From: RGIG1828 sp045654685
GTDB lineage: Bacteria > Bacillota > Clostridia > UMGS1810
NCBI GenBank assembly: GCA_045654685.1
Contig: JAZONV010000011.1
Coordinates: 1 to 47,202 of the forward strand
Length of the DNA: 47,202 nt
Direction: 5' to 3'
Every line of letters begins with the position of its first letter. The stretch's first letter is position 1. The translations under genes and the position numbers were made by a program. Under the pieces are notes generated by a model. That model did no database searches. It worked only from the letters and a program-made list of their open reading frames with translations, and was not told the origin of the DNA. This document shows positions 34,396 to 43,446 of the stretch, piece after piece.

Positions 34396-35034
34396 ATGGC
34401 AACTCTCGGTGAAAGAATAAAAGAGCTTCGTAAGCAAAACGGATATACCCAGACAGAATTTATTAATATTTTAAAGGATAAATATGATTTAAAGGCAGAC
34501 AGAGTGATGCTCAGCAAATGGGAATGTTCAAAACAAACCCCCTACATTGAAACCCTTAAATGTATTGCAGACGCATTTGGCGTTACGCTTGATTATCTCA
34601 ACGGTATTGAGACAAAACAGAATCTTAAATTGAAAAACATTTCCCCTGCTGTTGAAACAAAAATCCCCATGTACGGAAAAATCGCCTGCGGTTCCCCTAT
34701 CGAATGTAATTCTGATTTTGATATTGAAACCATCAGCGGCGGCAAAGTTGACGGAGATTTTTGCGTTATTGCAAGAGGTGACAGCATGATAAACGCCCGT
34801 ATTTTTGACGGAGATATTGTCACCATAAGACGTCAGAGCACAGTTTTGGACGGTGAAATTGCCGCAGTTGCAATCGGTGATGAGGCAACACTTAAAAGAG
34901 TGTATCACATCGAAAACGGAGTTATGCTTGTTGCGGAAAATCCTGCATATAAGCCTATGGTCTTTGTGGGAGAAGAATGTGCAAATGTTGTAATTCTCGG
35001 AAAAGCTGTATCAATGCACACAATTCTTTCCTGA
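34396..35034 (+). CDS. CI/LexA-like repressor (XRE HTH plus S24 peptidase)
   Basis: 212 residues. An XRE helix-turn-helix occupies 1-70 (LGERIKELRKQNGYTQTEFI, LSKWECSKQTPYIETL), and an S24/LexA-type self-cleaving domain follows (Ser130 in RGDSM, Lys167 in ATLKRVYH, cleavage site probably Cys98-Gly99 in KIACGSP). Such repressors keep prophages silent and are removed after DNA damage through RecA. GGAAGG precedes the ATG. Divergent from the small phage genes, with operator half-sites between. Confidence 0.92.
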   Translation: MATLGERIKELRKQNGYTQTEFINILKDKYDLKADRVMLSKWECSKQTPYIETLKCIADAFGVTLDYLNGIETKQNLKLKNISPAVETKIPMYGKIACGSPIECNSDFDIETISGGKVDGDFCVIARGDSMINARIFDGDIVTIRRQSTVLDGEIAAVAIGDEATLKRVYHIENGVMLVAENPAYKPMVFVGEECANVVILGKAVSMHTILS

Positions 35035-35067
35035 TATATTTCGTAAAAAAACAAAACATTAACGCTT

Positions 35068-35103
35068 AAAACCCCTGAAACATCAAGGTTTCAGGGGTTT
35101 TTT
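35068..35103 (+). terminator. Terminator after the repressor gene
   Basis: ACCCCTGAAAC pairs with GTTTCAGGGGT around ATCAAG, followed by T6. Confidence 0.88.
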
Positions 35104-35208
35104 CATTTGAATATCCCATTGGAGCAAATATGATATAATTGTTATGTGCAAAAATATAGTCAGTTGATTTTATATTTACAAAAACATATTTTAAGAAAGG
35201 AAGATTTT

Positions 35209-35646
35209 ATGAACCAAACAGATAATATCATCCAACCCATGGATGAAGACATAAATCCTATCACACAAAACGATACAGATGCATCAGTTATGAGGGAGGA
35301 AAAAATTCTTGAACTTTCTGAAAGAATGCTTGAAAAAATCAGTTCTGCCATAGATGAGCTTTCTCTTTATCAGGCAAAGGAAAAAGAAAGAGTCAAAGAA
35401 GTTGAATATGATGAAGAAAACAAGAAAGTCATAAAAGAAACAAACCTTGAAAGCGAAAAAATTGATGTGATTGAATCACTCATAGACACGGGTGCATTAA
35501 AACAACTTGTTTCAACTCTAAAAGACATAAAAGACATTCACATGGGACTTTGCCAAAAATCGGATTCTGATGATGAGGAATCCGGAGTAATTGTGATTTC
35601 CCCCATAGATGAAGATTTTTCGGAAGATGAAGGTGATGAAGAATGA
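35209..35646 (+). CDS. Terminase small subunit-like acidic protein
   Basis: 145 residues from ATG 35209, preceded by AAGGAAG. A highly acidic protein with a central helix-rich stretch (KIDVIESLIDTGALKQLVST, LKDIKDI) similar to small terminase subunits of Firmicute phages, and no strong DNA-binding motif. Its stop overlaps the large subunit start (ATGA), and this coupling is the best support. An extended -10 (TGA-TATAAT, 35134-35139) lies upstream. Confidence 0.6.
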   Translation: MNQTDNIIQPMDEDINPITQNDTDASVMREEKILELSERMLEKISSAIDELSLYQAKEKERVKEVEYDEENKKVIKETNLESEKIDVIESLIDTGALKQLVSTLKDIKDIHMGLCQKSDSDDEESGVIVISPIDEDFSEDEGDEE

Positions 35647-37079
35647 ACGTCATCTGGACACCCCAGGAAAAGCAAAAGATTTTTCAGTCACGACCTGAAT
35701 ATGAAGCGCTATATGGCGGCGCGGCAGGAGGCGGAAAGTCTGATGCACTCCTGACAGAAGCCCTGAGACAAGTACATATCCCCCATTATCGGGGTCTCAT
35801 CCTCAGAAAAACATATCCCCAGCTTTCGGAACTCATTGACCGTTCAAGAGAACTTTATTCAAAAGCGTTCCCCACGGCAAAATATAACGAAACAAAACAC
35901 GTCTGGGTTTTTCAATCCGGTGCCAAAATATATTTTGGTGCTATGCAACACACCTCGGATCGCATAAATTATCAAGGAAAAAGATATGATTTTATTGCCT
36001 TTGACGAGCTGACACACTTCACATGGGATGAATATTCCTATATGTTCTCACGAAACCGTCCCTCGGGAAAAGGCACAAGAGTATATATACGTTCCACAAC
36101 AAACCCGGGCGGAATCGGCCATGGATGGGTGAAAGAAAGATTTATAACCGCTGCCCCACCCCTTACACCAATTGAAACAAAAATGCAGATTGCAGGCCCT
36201 GACGGCAAACTCAAAGAAGTTTCAAGGGACAGGATTTTTGTTCCTTCAACGGTTTTTGACAACAAAAAACTTCTCCAAAACGACCCGGGATACATTGCGA
36301 ATTTATCAATGCTTCCCCACAAAGAAAGACAAGCCCTTTTATATGGCGACTGGGATTCCTTTTCGGGTCAGGTGTTCACCGAATGGAAAAACGATCCTTC
36401 CCACTACGGTGACCGATATTTTACTCATGTCATTTCCCCTTTTGAAATTCCAAAGACATGGCGAATTTACAGAGGTTTTGACTTTGGATATTCAAAACCA
36501 TATGCAACAGAATGGATAGCCACAGACCACGACGGAAGAGTGTATGTTATTGCAGAACTCTATGGTTGCACCGACACTCCCGACACGGGGATAAAAGACA
36601 CACCTATGGAGATCGCAAGAAAAATAAGACAGATTGAACAATCCCATCCAAATCTTAAAGGGCGAAAAATCATAGGCATTGCAGACCCTGCCATAGCAAA
36701 GGCTGAAACGGGGCAGTCAATTTCCGATATGATGGCAAAAGAGGGCGTGTTTTTTGATTTTGGTGACCATCAGAGGTTGCCGGGAAAAATGCAGTTTCAC
36801 TATCGTCTTGCCTTTGATGAAAACGGAATTCCCATGATGTATGTCTTTTCCACCTGCCGTCACTTTATAAGAACCATTCCAAATCTTACATATGACGATT
36901 CAAATGTTGAGGACATCAACACAAAATCGGAAGACCACATATACGACTGTGTGAGATACGTTCTCATGGCAAACCCCATATCACCAAGAAAAAATTCTCT
37001 TTCATCATCTCCAAAGCAGGAGGACCCTTTGGATCTTCACACAGAAAATCTTGGAAGATACAGCTTTTTTCAGTTTTAA
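35643..37079 (+). CDS. terL: Phage terminase large subunit
   Basis: 478 residues. The ATPase half has Walker A GGAAGGGKS (25-33) and Walker B FIAFDE (117-122), plus RNPSGKGTRVY and STTNPGG motifs. The nuclease half has RGFDFGYSKPYATEW near 270 and a later IADPAIAK. It packages phage DNA in intact phages. The gene appears complete, but no portal or capsid gene follows: ispG begins 85 bases on. Confidence 0.93.
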   Translation: MNVIWTPQEKQKIFQSRPEYEALYGGAAGGGKSDALLTEALRQVHIPHYRGLILRKTYPQLSELIDRSRELYSKAFPTAKYNETKHVWVFQSGAKIYFGAMQHTSDRINYQGKRYDFIAFDELTHFTWDEYSYMFSRNRPSGKGTRVYIRSTTNPGGIGHGWVKERFITAAPPLTPIETKMQIAGPDGKLKEVSRDRIFVPSTVFDNKKLLQNDPGYIANLSMLPHKERQALLYGDWDSFSGQVFTEWKNDPSHYGDRYFTHVISPFEIPKTWRIYRGFDFGYSKPYATEWIATDHDGRVYVIAELYGCTDTPDTGIKDTPMEIARKIRQIEQSHPNLKGRKIIGIADPAIAKAETGQSISDMMAKEGVFFDFGDHQRLPGKMQFHYRLAFDENGIPMMYVFSTCRHFIRTIPNLTYDDSNVEDINTKSEDHIYDCVRYVLMANPISPRKNSLSSSPKQEDPLDLHTENLGRYSFFQF

Positions 37080-37100
37080 TATAAAATAAGTATTATTCAC

Positions 37101-37129
37101 TTGAAAAAAATTTTAAAATTTAGTATAAT
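37101..37129 (+). promoter_or_regulatory. Promoter for ispG-polC
   Basis: TTGAAA, 17 bases, TATAAT, 35 bases before the ispG ATG. Confidence 0.7.
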
Positions 37130-37164
37130 GGAAATGTATATTATTATGAAACGGAATTGATATT

Positions 37165-38202
37165 ATGACAAGAAAAATCAAAATCGGAAACACCTTTATC
37201 GGCGGCGGAGAAGAAGTTAAAATCCAGTCTATGTGTAACGTTAAAACATCTGATGTTAAAAAGTGCACAGAGCAGATTTTATCTTTGGAAAAGGTCGGAT
37301 GCGAAATTGTGAGAGTTGCAGTTCCCGATATGGAAAGTGCAAAGGCAATTGAAAAAATCAAGGAAAATATTCACATTCCCATAGTTGCAGACATTCATTT
37401 TGACTACCATCTTGCAATAGAGGCAATGGAGAGAGGAATTGACAAAGTAAGAATAAATCCCGGAAATATCGGCTCGGAAGAAGGGGTAAAACAGGTTGCC
37501 AAAATGGCAAAAAGAAAAAATATCCCCATAAGAATCGGAGTTAATTCAGGCTCCATAGAAAAGGAAATCCTTGAAAAATATTCTCACCCCACTCCCGCAG
37601 GAATGGTTGAAAGTGCAAAAAAACATATTGACATGCTCAATAAATACGATTTTGATGATATTGTCATATCTCTCAAATCCAGTTCTGTTCCAATGACCAT
37701 AGATGCCTACAGACTTATGAGTGAGTCTTTTGACTATCCACTCCATCTTGGAGTGACAGAGGCAGGAACATTTCTTGGAGGAACAGTTAAATCCGCCATT
37801 GGAATCGGATCTCTTTTAAAAGACGGAATCGGTGATACCATAAGAGTGTCTCTTACCGATGATGTGGAAAAAGAAGTTTTGGTTGCAAAAGAAATTTTAT
37901 CAGCCCTTGACCTTCGACAAATGGGCGCAAAACTTGTGTCCTGTCCCACTTGTGCAAGAACAAGCATTGACCTTATCGGTCTTGCAAACGAAGTTGAAAA
38001 GTATCTTCAAAAGGTTTCAAAGCCCATCACGGTTGCAGTTATGGGATGTGTGGTGAATGGTCCGGGAGAGGCAAAAGAAGCAGACATCGGAATTGCAGGA
38101 GGAAAAGGCGAAGGACTGATTTTTAAAAAAGGTCAGATTGTGAAGAAGGTCAAAGAAGAATTCTTGCTTCCTGAACTTATAAAAGAAATAGAACAAATGT
38201 GA
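37165..38202 (+). CDS. ispG: 4-hydroxy-3-methylbut-2-enyl-diphosphate synthase
   Basis: 345 residues with the IspG pattern KIQSMCNVKTSDVKKC, VADIHFDYHLAIEAMERGID, RINPGNIG, RIGVNSGS, and the iron-sulfur Cys in SCPTCARTS (near 259) and MGCVVNGPGEA (near 293). It makes HMBPP in the MEP isoprenoid pathway. In many Clostridia it follows dxr and rseP; here the neighbour upstream is a phage terminase. The polC ATG is 9 bases downstream of its stop, so they are cotranscribed. Confidence 0.95.
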   Translation: MTRKIKIGNTFIGGGEEVKIQSMCNVKTSDVKKCTEQILSLEKVGCEIVRVAVPDMESAKAIEKIKENIHIPIVADIHFDYHLAIEAMERGIDKVRINPGNIGSEEGVKQVAKMAKRKNIPIRIGVNSGSIEKEILEKYSHPTPAGMVESAKKHIDMLNKYDFDDIVISLKSSSVPMTIDAYRLMSESFDYPLHLGVTEAGTFLGGTVKSAIGIGSLLKDGIGDTIRVSLTDDVEKEVLVAKEILSALDLRQMGAKLVSCPTCARTSIDLIGLANEVEKYLQKVSKPITVAVMGCVVNGPGEAKEADIGIAGGKGEGLIFKKGQIVKKVKEEFLLPELIKEIEQM

Positions 38203-38211
38203 GGTAGTAAA

Positions 38212-41200
38212 ATGTCACCAACAAGCATTAAACTTGAAGATGTATTCAAAGGCACCGAAATTCCGTCGGAGCTTTCTTCACTATACATATATTCATCCGA
38301 GGCAAACTCAAATGAACGAACAATGTCAATAACTCTTCTTTCGGAATCTCTGATTCCCTATGGTGTTATTGAAGATTTCAAATCTTTGATTCAGACAAAA
38401 TTCAGTCTTTCAAAATTCATATTGAAAGTAAAATATCAGAATCTCACTTTAGATACCATAGACACAAACCTTTACTATTCAAATCTCATATTTTACGTTA
38501 ATGAGCTCATTCCCGGAGTGCGTCATCTTTTCCAGGACAGCTCCGCTGATTTTGAAAACGGAACTTTCATAATTCATTGCAAATACGGCACACAGATGCT
38601 GGAGGCAACAAAATGTGAAGAAATGATGAAAAGACTTGTGAATGCGCAACTTGGATGTAATGCAGAATTTATTTTCCTTGACGAAAGAGACGAAGAACAC
38701 ATTGAACATCTCATGGAAAAAACACTTCAAAAACTTCCTGAAATAAAACCGGTGGTTGAAGAAAAGAAGGAAAAAGAACAATCTTCTGACGAACCGTCGG
38801 ACATAATCCTTGGAAAATTCATAAAAGACGAACCTGTTCCAATAGCTGAAATTTCAGCAGATGAAACAGGTGATATAACCGTTAAAGGTGTCATTATGAA
38901 TCCCGATTCAAGGGAACTTCGAAACGAGAAAATGCTTCTCACATTCTTTATTGCCGATACAAAATCCGCTTATAGTGCAAAATGCTTTTTAACAAAAAAA
39001 CAGTTTGCCCTTGTTAAAGGAAGACTCAAAGACGGAGTTTGTGTAAAAATCAAAGGCAAAGTTCAGTATGACAACTTTAAAAAAGAAAACACCATAATGG
39101 TGAATCACATTATGGAAGACAAGATGCCATCAAGATCTGACAATTCAAGAGAAAAAAGAGTGGAACTCCATATGCACACCAAGATGAGTCAGATGGACGC
39201 TATGACAGATGCCAAAACTTTGGTTAAACAAGCCATAAAATGGGGACACAAAGCCGTTGCCATCACAGACCATGGTAATGTTCAGGCATTCCCCGATGCA
39301 ATGCATGCCGCAGAAAAAAGCGACATAAAAGTTATCTACGGCATGGAATGTTATCTCATAAACGATACAGCCTCAATGGTTTTCGGACAAACAGATGCCG
39401 ATATCAATTCGGAATTTGTTGTTTTTGATATTGAAACCACAGGTTTCAGCGCTGAAAACGACAGAATTATAGAAATCGGTGCCGTAAGAATTAGGGGAAG
39501 AGAAATTCTTGATTCTTTCAATGAATTTGTAAATCCCGAAGTTCCCATTCCTCAAAAGATTACCGAACTCACGGGAATTGATGATTCCATGGTCAAAGAT
39601 GCAGACAAAATTGATACTGTTCTTGAAAAATTCTTTGAATTTGCAAAAGGAAGCGTTTTGGTTGCACACAATGCATCCTTTGACACATCCTTTATAAAAA
39701 CAAATGCAAAAAGACTTTCTCTTGAATATCCTTTTGCCTGTCTTGACACTCTCGGACTTGCAAGAAGCCTTGTTAAAGACACCAAAAACCACAAACTCGA
39801 CACTCTTTGCAAACACTTTGGAGTAAGTTTAGAGAATCATCACAGAGCCTGCGATGATGCAGAGGCAACGGCAAGGGTTCTTCTGAAGATGTTTGAAATT
39901 TTGGAAGAAAAGGAAATCACACCCGTAGCTTCATTCAATTCTGCCCTTTCGGGGGATATGGATTTAAAATCCCTGAAATATTATCATTGCATCATTCTTG
40001 TTAAAGACCTTGTGGGCTTGAGAAATTTGTACGAACTCACCTCACGCTCCTGTCTTGACTATTTCTATAAAAAACCAAGAATCCCAAAAAGTCTTTTGCA
40101 GACAAAAAGAGAAGGACTCATAATCGGTTCTGCCTGCGAAGCCGGGGAACTATATAGAGAGATTTTGAAAAGTCCCTACAATCCCGATTATGATGAACTT
40201 GAAAAAATCATAGGTTTTTATGACTATCTTGAAATTCAGCCTCTTGGTAACAACCAGTTCCTTCTGGAAAATCAGACTCTTTCCTCGGTTGAAGACCTTA
40301 AATATATCAACCGACTCATTATAGAACTTGGTAAAAAGTATGGCAAAATGACTGTTGCAACCTGCGATGTTCATTTTATGAATCCGGAAGATGAAATTTT
40401 CCGTCGTATCCTCATGGCAGGGCAAGGCTATACAGATGCGGACAATCAGCCACCGCTGTATTTCAGGACAACGGATGAAATGCTTAAGGAATTTGAATAT
40501 TTGGGCGAAGACCTTGCATATGAAGTTGTGGTTGAAAACACAAATAAAATTGCTGAAATGACAGAAAAAATCAACCCGGTACCGCCCGACAAGGCACCTC
40601 CGGTAATTGAAGGTTCTGATGAACTTTTAAGACAACTCACCTACGACAAGGCAATAAGCCTTTATGGCGAAAATATGCCCCAGCTTGTAAAAGACAGAAT
40701 GGATGTTGAACTTAACTCCATCATAAATAACGGCTACTCTGTGCTCTATATCATTGCCCAAAAACTGGTTGCAAAATCCCTTTCCGACGGATATCTTGTT
40801 GGTTCCAGAGGTTCAGTTGGTTCATCCTTTGTTGCGTTTTTGTCGGGAATCACAGAAGTTAACTCACTTCCTCCTCACTATGTTTGCCCCAAGTGTAAAT
40901 ATAATGAGTTTCTTTCAAGTGAAGATGTGGGAAGCGGATATGACCTTCCTCCCAAAAAATGTCCTGAATGCGGAGAAGATATGATTGCAGACGGACAAGA
41001 CATCCCATTTGAAACATTCCTCGGATTTTCAGGAAACAAAGAGCCTGATATCGACCTTAACTTCTCCGGTGACTATCAGGGTGTTGCCCATAAATATGTT
41101 GAGGAACTTTTTGGAACAGGTCACGTTTTCAGAGCCGGAACCGTTGGTACAGTTGCAGAAAAAACTGCCTATGGTTATGTGAAAAAATATTATGACGAAA

Positions 41201-42465
41201 GAGGACAATACATATCAAACGCCCAGGCGGAAAGACTTGTAAGAGGTTGTACGGGTGTTAAGAGAACAACAGGTCAGCACCCCGGAGGAATCATCGTTGT
41301 TCCCACAGAGCGTGATGTTCACGAGTTCTCACCCATTCAGCATCCTGCAGACGATGTGAAAAGCGACATCATCACCCTCCACTTTGATTATCACTCAATT
41401 GACCAGAACCTTTTGAAACTCGATATTCTCGGCCACGACGATCCCACGGTTATAAGAATGCTGGAAGACTTAACAGGTGTGGATCTCACAAAGATTCCCA
41501 TGGGCGACCCTGAAACCATGAGTCTTTTTTCGGGAACAGATGCATTGAAAGTTACTCCCGAAGACATAGAATCTGATGTTGGCACATATGCAGTTCCCGA
41601 ATTTGGAACAAAGTTTGTTCGTCAGATGCTTCTTGACACCAAACCCACCACATTTTCAGAACTTGTAAGAATTTCGGGGCTTTCCCACGGAACGGATGTT
41701 TGGCTAAACAATGCCCAGGACCTTATTAAAAGCGGAACAACAACCCTCAGTAAGGCCATCTGTACCCGTGACGATATCATGATTTATCTCATAAACCATG
41801 GCCTGCCAAATGATATGGCATTTAAGATTATGGAAAGTGTGCGTAAGGGAAAAGGTCTTTCCCCTGAAATGGAAGACCTTATGAAAGAGAACAATATTCC
41901 TGACTGGTACATACTTTCATGCAAAAAAATCAAATATATGTTCCCCAAAGCTCATGCTGTTGCCTATGTTACAATGGCATATCGCATAGCCTACTGTAAG
42001 GTGCATTATCCTAAAGCCTTTTATGCAACATATTTCTCTGTCAGGGCAGATGACTTTGACTTTATTCTTATGGGTGGCGGAAAAGCATCACTTTTGGAAA
42101 ACAAACGTGCAATTGAAGCCAAGGGAAATGAAATGAGTGATAAGGAGAAAAACGTTGTAACAATTATGGAAGTCTGCAACGAAATGTATGCAAGGGGAAT
42201 AACATTCCTTCCCGTTGATCTCTACAAGTCTCATTCATTCAAATTCATTCCGACAGATGAAGGTCTGCTCCCTCCCCTTAATGCTCTTCCAAACCTTGGA
42301 ACAAATGCGGCAAAGGCCATTGAGGCAGCAAGACAGGACGAGGTATTCACTTCCATCGAAGACCTACAGCAACGTTCAAAAGTTACCAAAACCGTTATCG
42401 AAGTTCTGAAAACTTCGGGAGTTCTGAAAGGCTTGCCCGAAAGCAGTCAGTTGACATTTTTCTGA
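38212..42465 (+). CDS. polC: DNA polymerase III alpha subunit, Gram-positive type
   Basis: 1417 residues. An OB-fold region (about 220-310) precedes a PHP domain at about 316 (VELHMHTKMSQMDAMTDAKT, ITDHGNVQAF). A proofreading exonuclease is inserted at about 400-565 (VVFDIETTGFSAENDRIIEI; HNASFDTSF; HHRACDDAEA). The polymerase core has a Zn-ribbon (CPKCKYNEF...CPECGED near 891) and EPDIDLNFSGDY near 943. It is the main replicative polymerase of low-GC Gram-positives. GAGGTAG precedes the ATG. Length is normal. Confidence 0.97.
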   Translation: MSPTSIKLEDVFKGTEIPSELSSLYIYSSEANSNERTMSITLLSESLIPYGVIEDFKSLIQTKFSLSKFILKVKYQNLTLDTIDTNLYYSNLIFYVNELIPGVRHLFQDSSADFENGTFIIHCKYGTQMLEATKCEEMMKRLVNAQLGCNAEFIFLDERDEEHIEHLMEKTLQKLPEIKPVVEEKKEKEQSSDEPSDIILGKFIKDEPVPIAEISADETGDITVKGVIMNPDSRELRNEKMLLTFFIADTKSAYSAKCFLTKKQFALVKGRLKDGVCVKIKGKVQYDNFKKENTIMVNHIMEDKMPSRSDNSREKRVELHMHTKMSQMDAMTDAKTLVKQAIKWGHKAVAITDHGNVQAFPDAMHAAEKSDIKVIYGMECYLINDTASMVFGQTDADINSEFVVFDIETTGFSAENDRIIEIGAVRIRGREILDSFNEFVNPEVPIPQKITELTGIDDSMVKDADKIDTVLEKFFEFAKGSVLVAHNASFDTSFIKTNAKRLSLEYPFACLDTLGLARSLVKDTKNHKLDTLCKHFGVSLENHHRACDDAEATARVLLKMFEILEEKEITPVASFNSALSGDMDLKSLKYYHCIILVKDLVGLRNLYELTSRSCLDYFYKKPRIPKSLLQTKREGLIIGSACEAGELYREILKSPYNPDYDELEKIIGFYDYLEIQPLGNNQFLLENQTLSSVEDLKYINRLIIELGKKYGKMTVATCDVHFMNPEDEIFRRILMAGQGYTDADNQPPLYFRTTDEMLKEFEYLGEDLAYEVVVENTNKIAEMTEKINPVPPDKAPPVIEGSDELLRQLTYDKAISLYGENMPQLVKDRMDVELNSIINNGYSVLYIIAQKLVAKSLSDGYLVGSRGSVGSSFVAFLSGITEVNSLPPHYVCPKCKYNEFLSSEDVGSGYDLPPKKCPECGEDMIADGQDIPFETFLGFSGNKEPDIDLNFSGDYQGVAHKYVEELFGTGHVFRAGTVGTVAEKTAYGYVKKYYDERGQYISNAQAERLVRGCTGVKRTTGQHPGGIIVVPTERDVHEFSPIQHPADDVKSDIITLHFDYHSIDQNLLKLDILGHDDPTVIRMLEDLTGVDLTKIPMGDPETMSLFSGTDALKVTPEDIESDVGTYAVPEFGTKFVRQMLLDTKPTTFSELVRISGLSHGTDVWLNNAQDLIKSGTTTLSKAICTRDDIMIYLINHGLPNDMAFKIMESVRKGKGLSPEMEDLMKENNIPDWYILSCKKIKYMFPKAHAVAYVTMAYRIAYCKVHYPKAFYATYFSVRADDFDFILMGGGKASLLENKRAIEAKGNEMSDKEKNVVTIMEVCNEMYARGITFLPVDLYKSHSFKFIPTDEGLLPPLNALPNLGTNAAKAIEAARQDEVFTSIEDLQQRSKVTKTVIEVLKTSGVLKGLPESSQLTFF

Positions 42466-42561
42466 TTATAAAAGATTTTTACTCATGCTGACATATGAAA
42501 TGATTTTCGCAAATATTTGTCAGTATAATCAAAGCTTTTCAACTTACTAAAATATAATTTC
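42466..42561. other. Gap with no gene; weak hairpin
   Basis: Between polC and the terminator the only visible structure is an imperfect inverted repeat, CTGACA(TAT) / (ATA)TTGTCAG, around 42488-42523. No coding frame is credible. Confidence 0.3.
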
Positions 42562-42609
42562 AAAAAAAATAACACACTAATCTGATTTGGATTAGTGTGT
42601 TATTTTTTT
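42562..42609. terminator. Bidirectional terminator between polC and kduD
   Basis: A perfect stem of about 20 bp, pairing AAAAAATAACACACTAATC with GATTAGTGTGTTATTTTTT around a seven-base loop, T-rich on both sides. It ends polC and kduD. Confidence 0.93.
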
Positions 42610-42619
42610 GAGTTTATAA

Positions 42620-43423
42620 TTATTTAGGCTGTTTTCCGATGTATGCAAGGATACCGCCGTCTACATAGAGAACGTGACCGTTTACGAAATCGGATGCATC
42701 GGATGCCAAGAATACTGCAGGTCCTACGAGATCTTCAGGATCTCCCCATCTTTCAGCAGGAGTTTTTGCAAGGATGAAAGAATCAAAGGGGTGTTTTGAA
42801 CCATCAGGCTGTACTTCACGGAGAGGAGCAGTCTGAGGTGTTGCAATGTAGCCGGGTCCAATGCCGTTACACTGAATGTTGTATGCACCATATTCAGAAC
42901 AGATGTTCTTTGTGAGCATTTTGAGACCGCCTTTTGCTGCAGCATATGCAGAAACTGTTTCTCTTCCGAGTTCTGACATCATTGAACAGATGTTAATGAT
43001 TTTTCCGTGACCTTTTTTGATCATGGAAGGAATAACTGCTTTTGACATAATGAAGGGAGCGTTGAGGTCAACATCAATAACCTGTCTGAATTCTGCTGCT
43101 GTCATTTCGCACATAGGAATTCTTTTGATGATACCTGCGTTGTTAACGAGAATGTCAACTACGCCAACTTCTTTTTCGATTGTTGCAATAAGTTCTGCTA
43201 CAGCATCTTCATTTGTTACGTCACAAACATAACCTTTTGCTTCGATGCCTGCTTCTTTGTATGCATCCATACCTTTGTTAACAAGATCCTGGTTTATATC
43301 GTTGAATACGATTTTTGCACCTGCAGCAGCAAGACCTGATGCAATTGCAAAGCCAATACCATAGGATGCACCTGTAACGAGTGCTACTTTTCCGTCAAGA
43401 CGGAATTTGTTCATATCATACAT
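42620..43423 (-). CDS. kduD: 2-dehydro-3-deoxy-D-gluconate 5-dehydrogenase
   Basis: 267 residues, an SDR with KduD features: FRLDGKVALVTGASYGIGFA (cofactor loop), LVNNAGIIKRIPMCEM, ICSMMSELGRETVSAYAAAK (catalytic Ser, Tyr, Lys), VDGGILAYIGKQP at the end. It reduces 2,5-diketo-3-deoxy-gluconate to 2-keto-3-deoxygluconate in unsaturated uronate breakdown. AGGAGG lies just upstream of the ATG. It is the second gene after kduI. Confidence 0.93.
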   Translation of the reverse strand: MYDMNKFRLDGKVALVTGASYGIGFAIASGLAAAGAKIVFNDINQDLVNKGMDAYKEAGIEAKGYVCDVTNEDAVAELIATIEKEVGVVDILVNNAGIIKRIPMCEMTAAEFRQVIDVDLNAPFIMSKAVIPSMIKKGHGKIINICSMMSELGRETVSAYAAAKGGLKMLTKNICSEYGAYNIQCNGIGPGYIATPQTAPLREVQPDGSKHPFDSFILAKTPAERWGDPEDLVGPAVFLASDASDFVNGHVLYVDGGILAYIGKQPK

Positions 43424-43446
43424 TATTTTTTCCTCCTGAAAAATTA

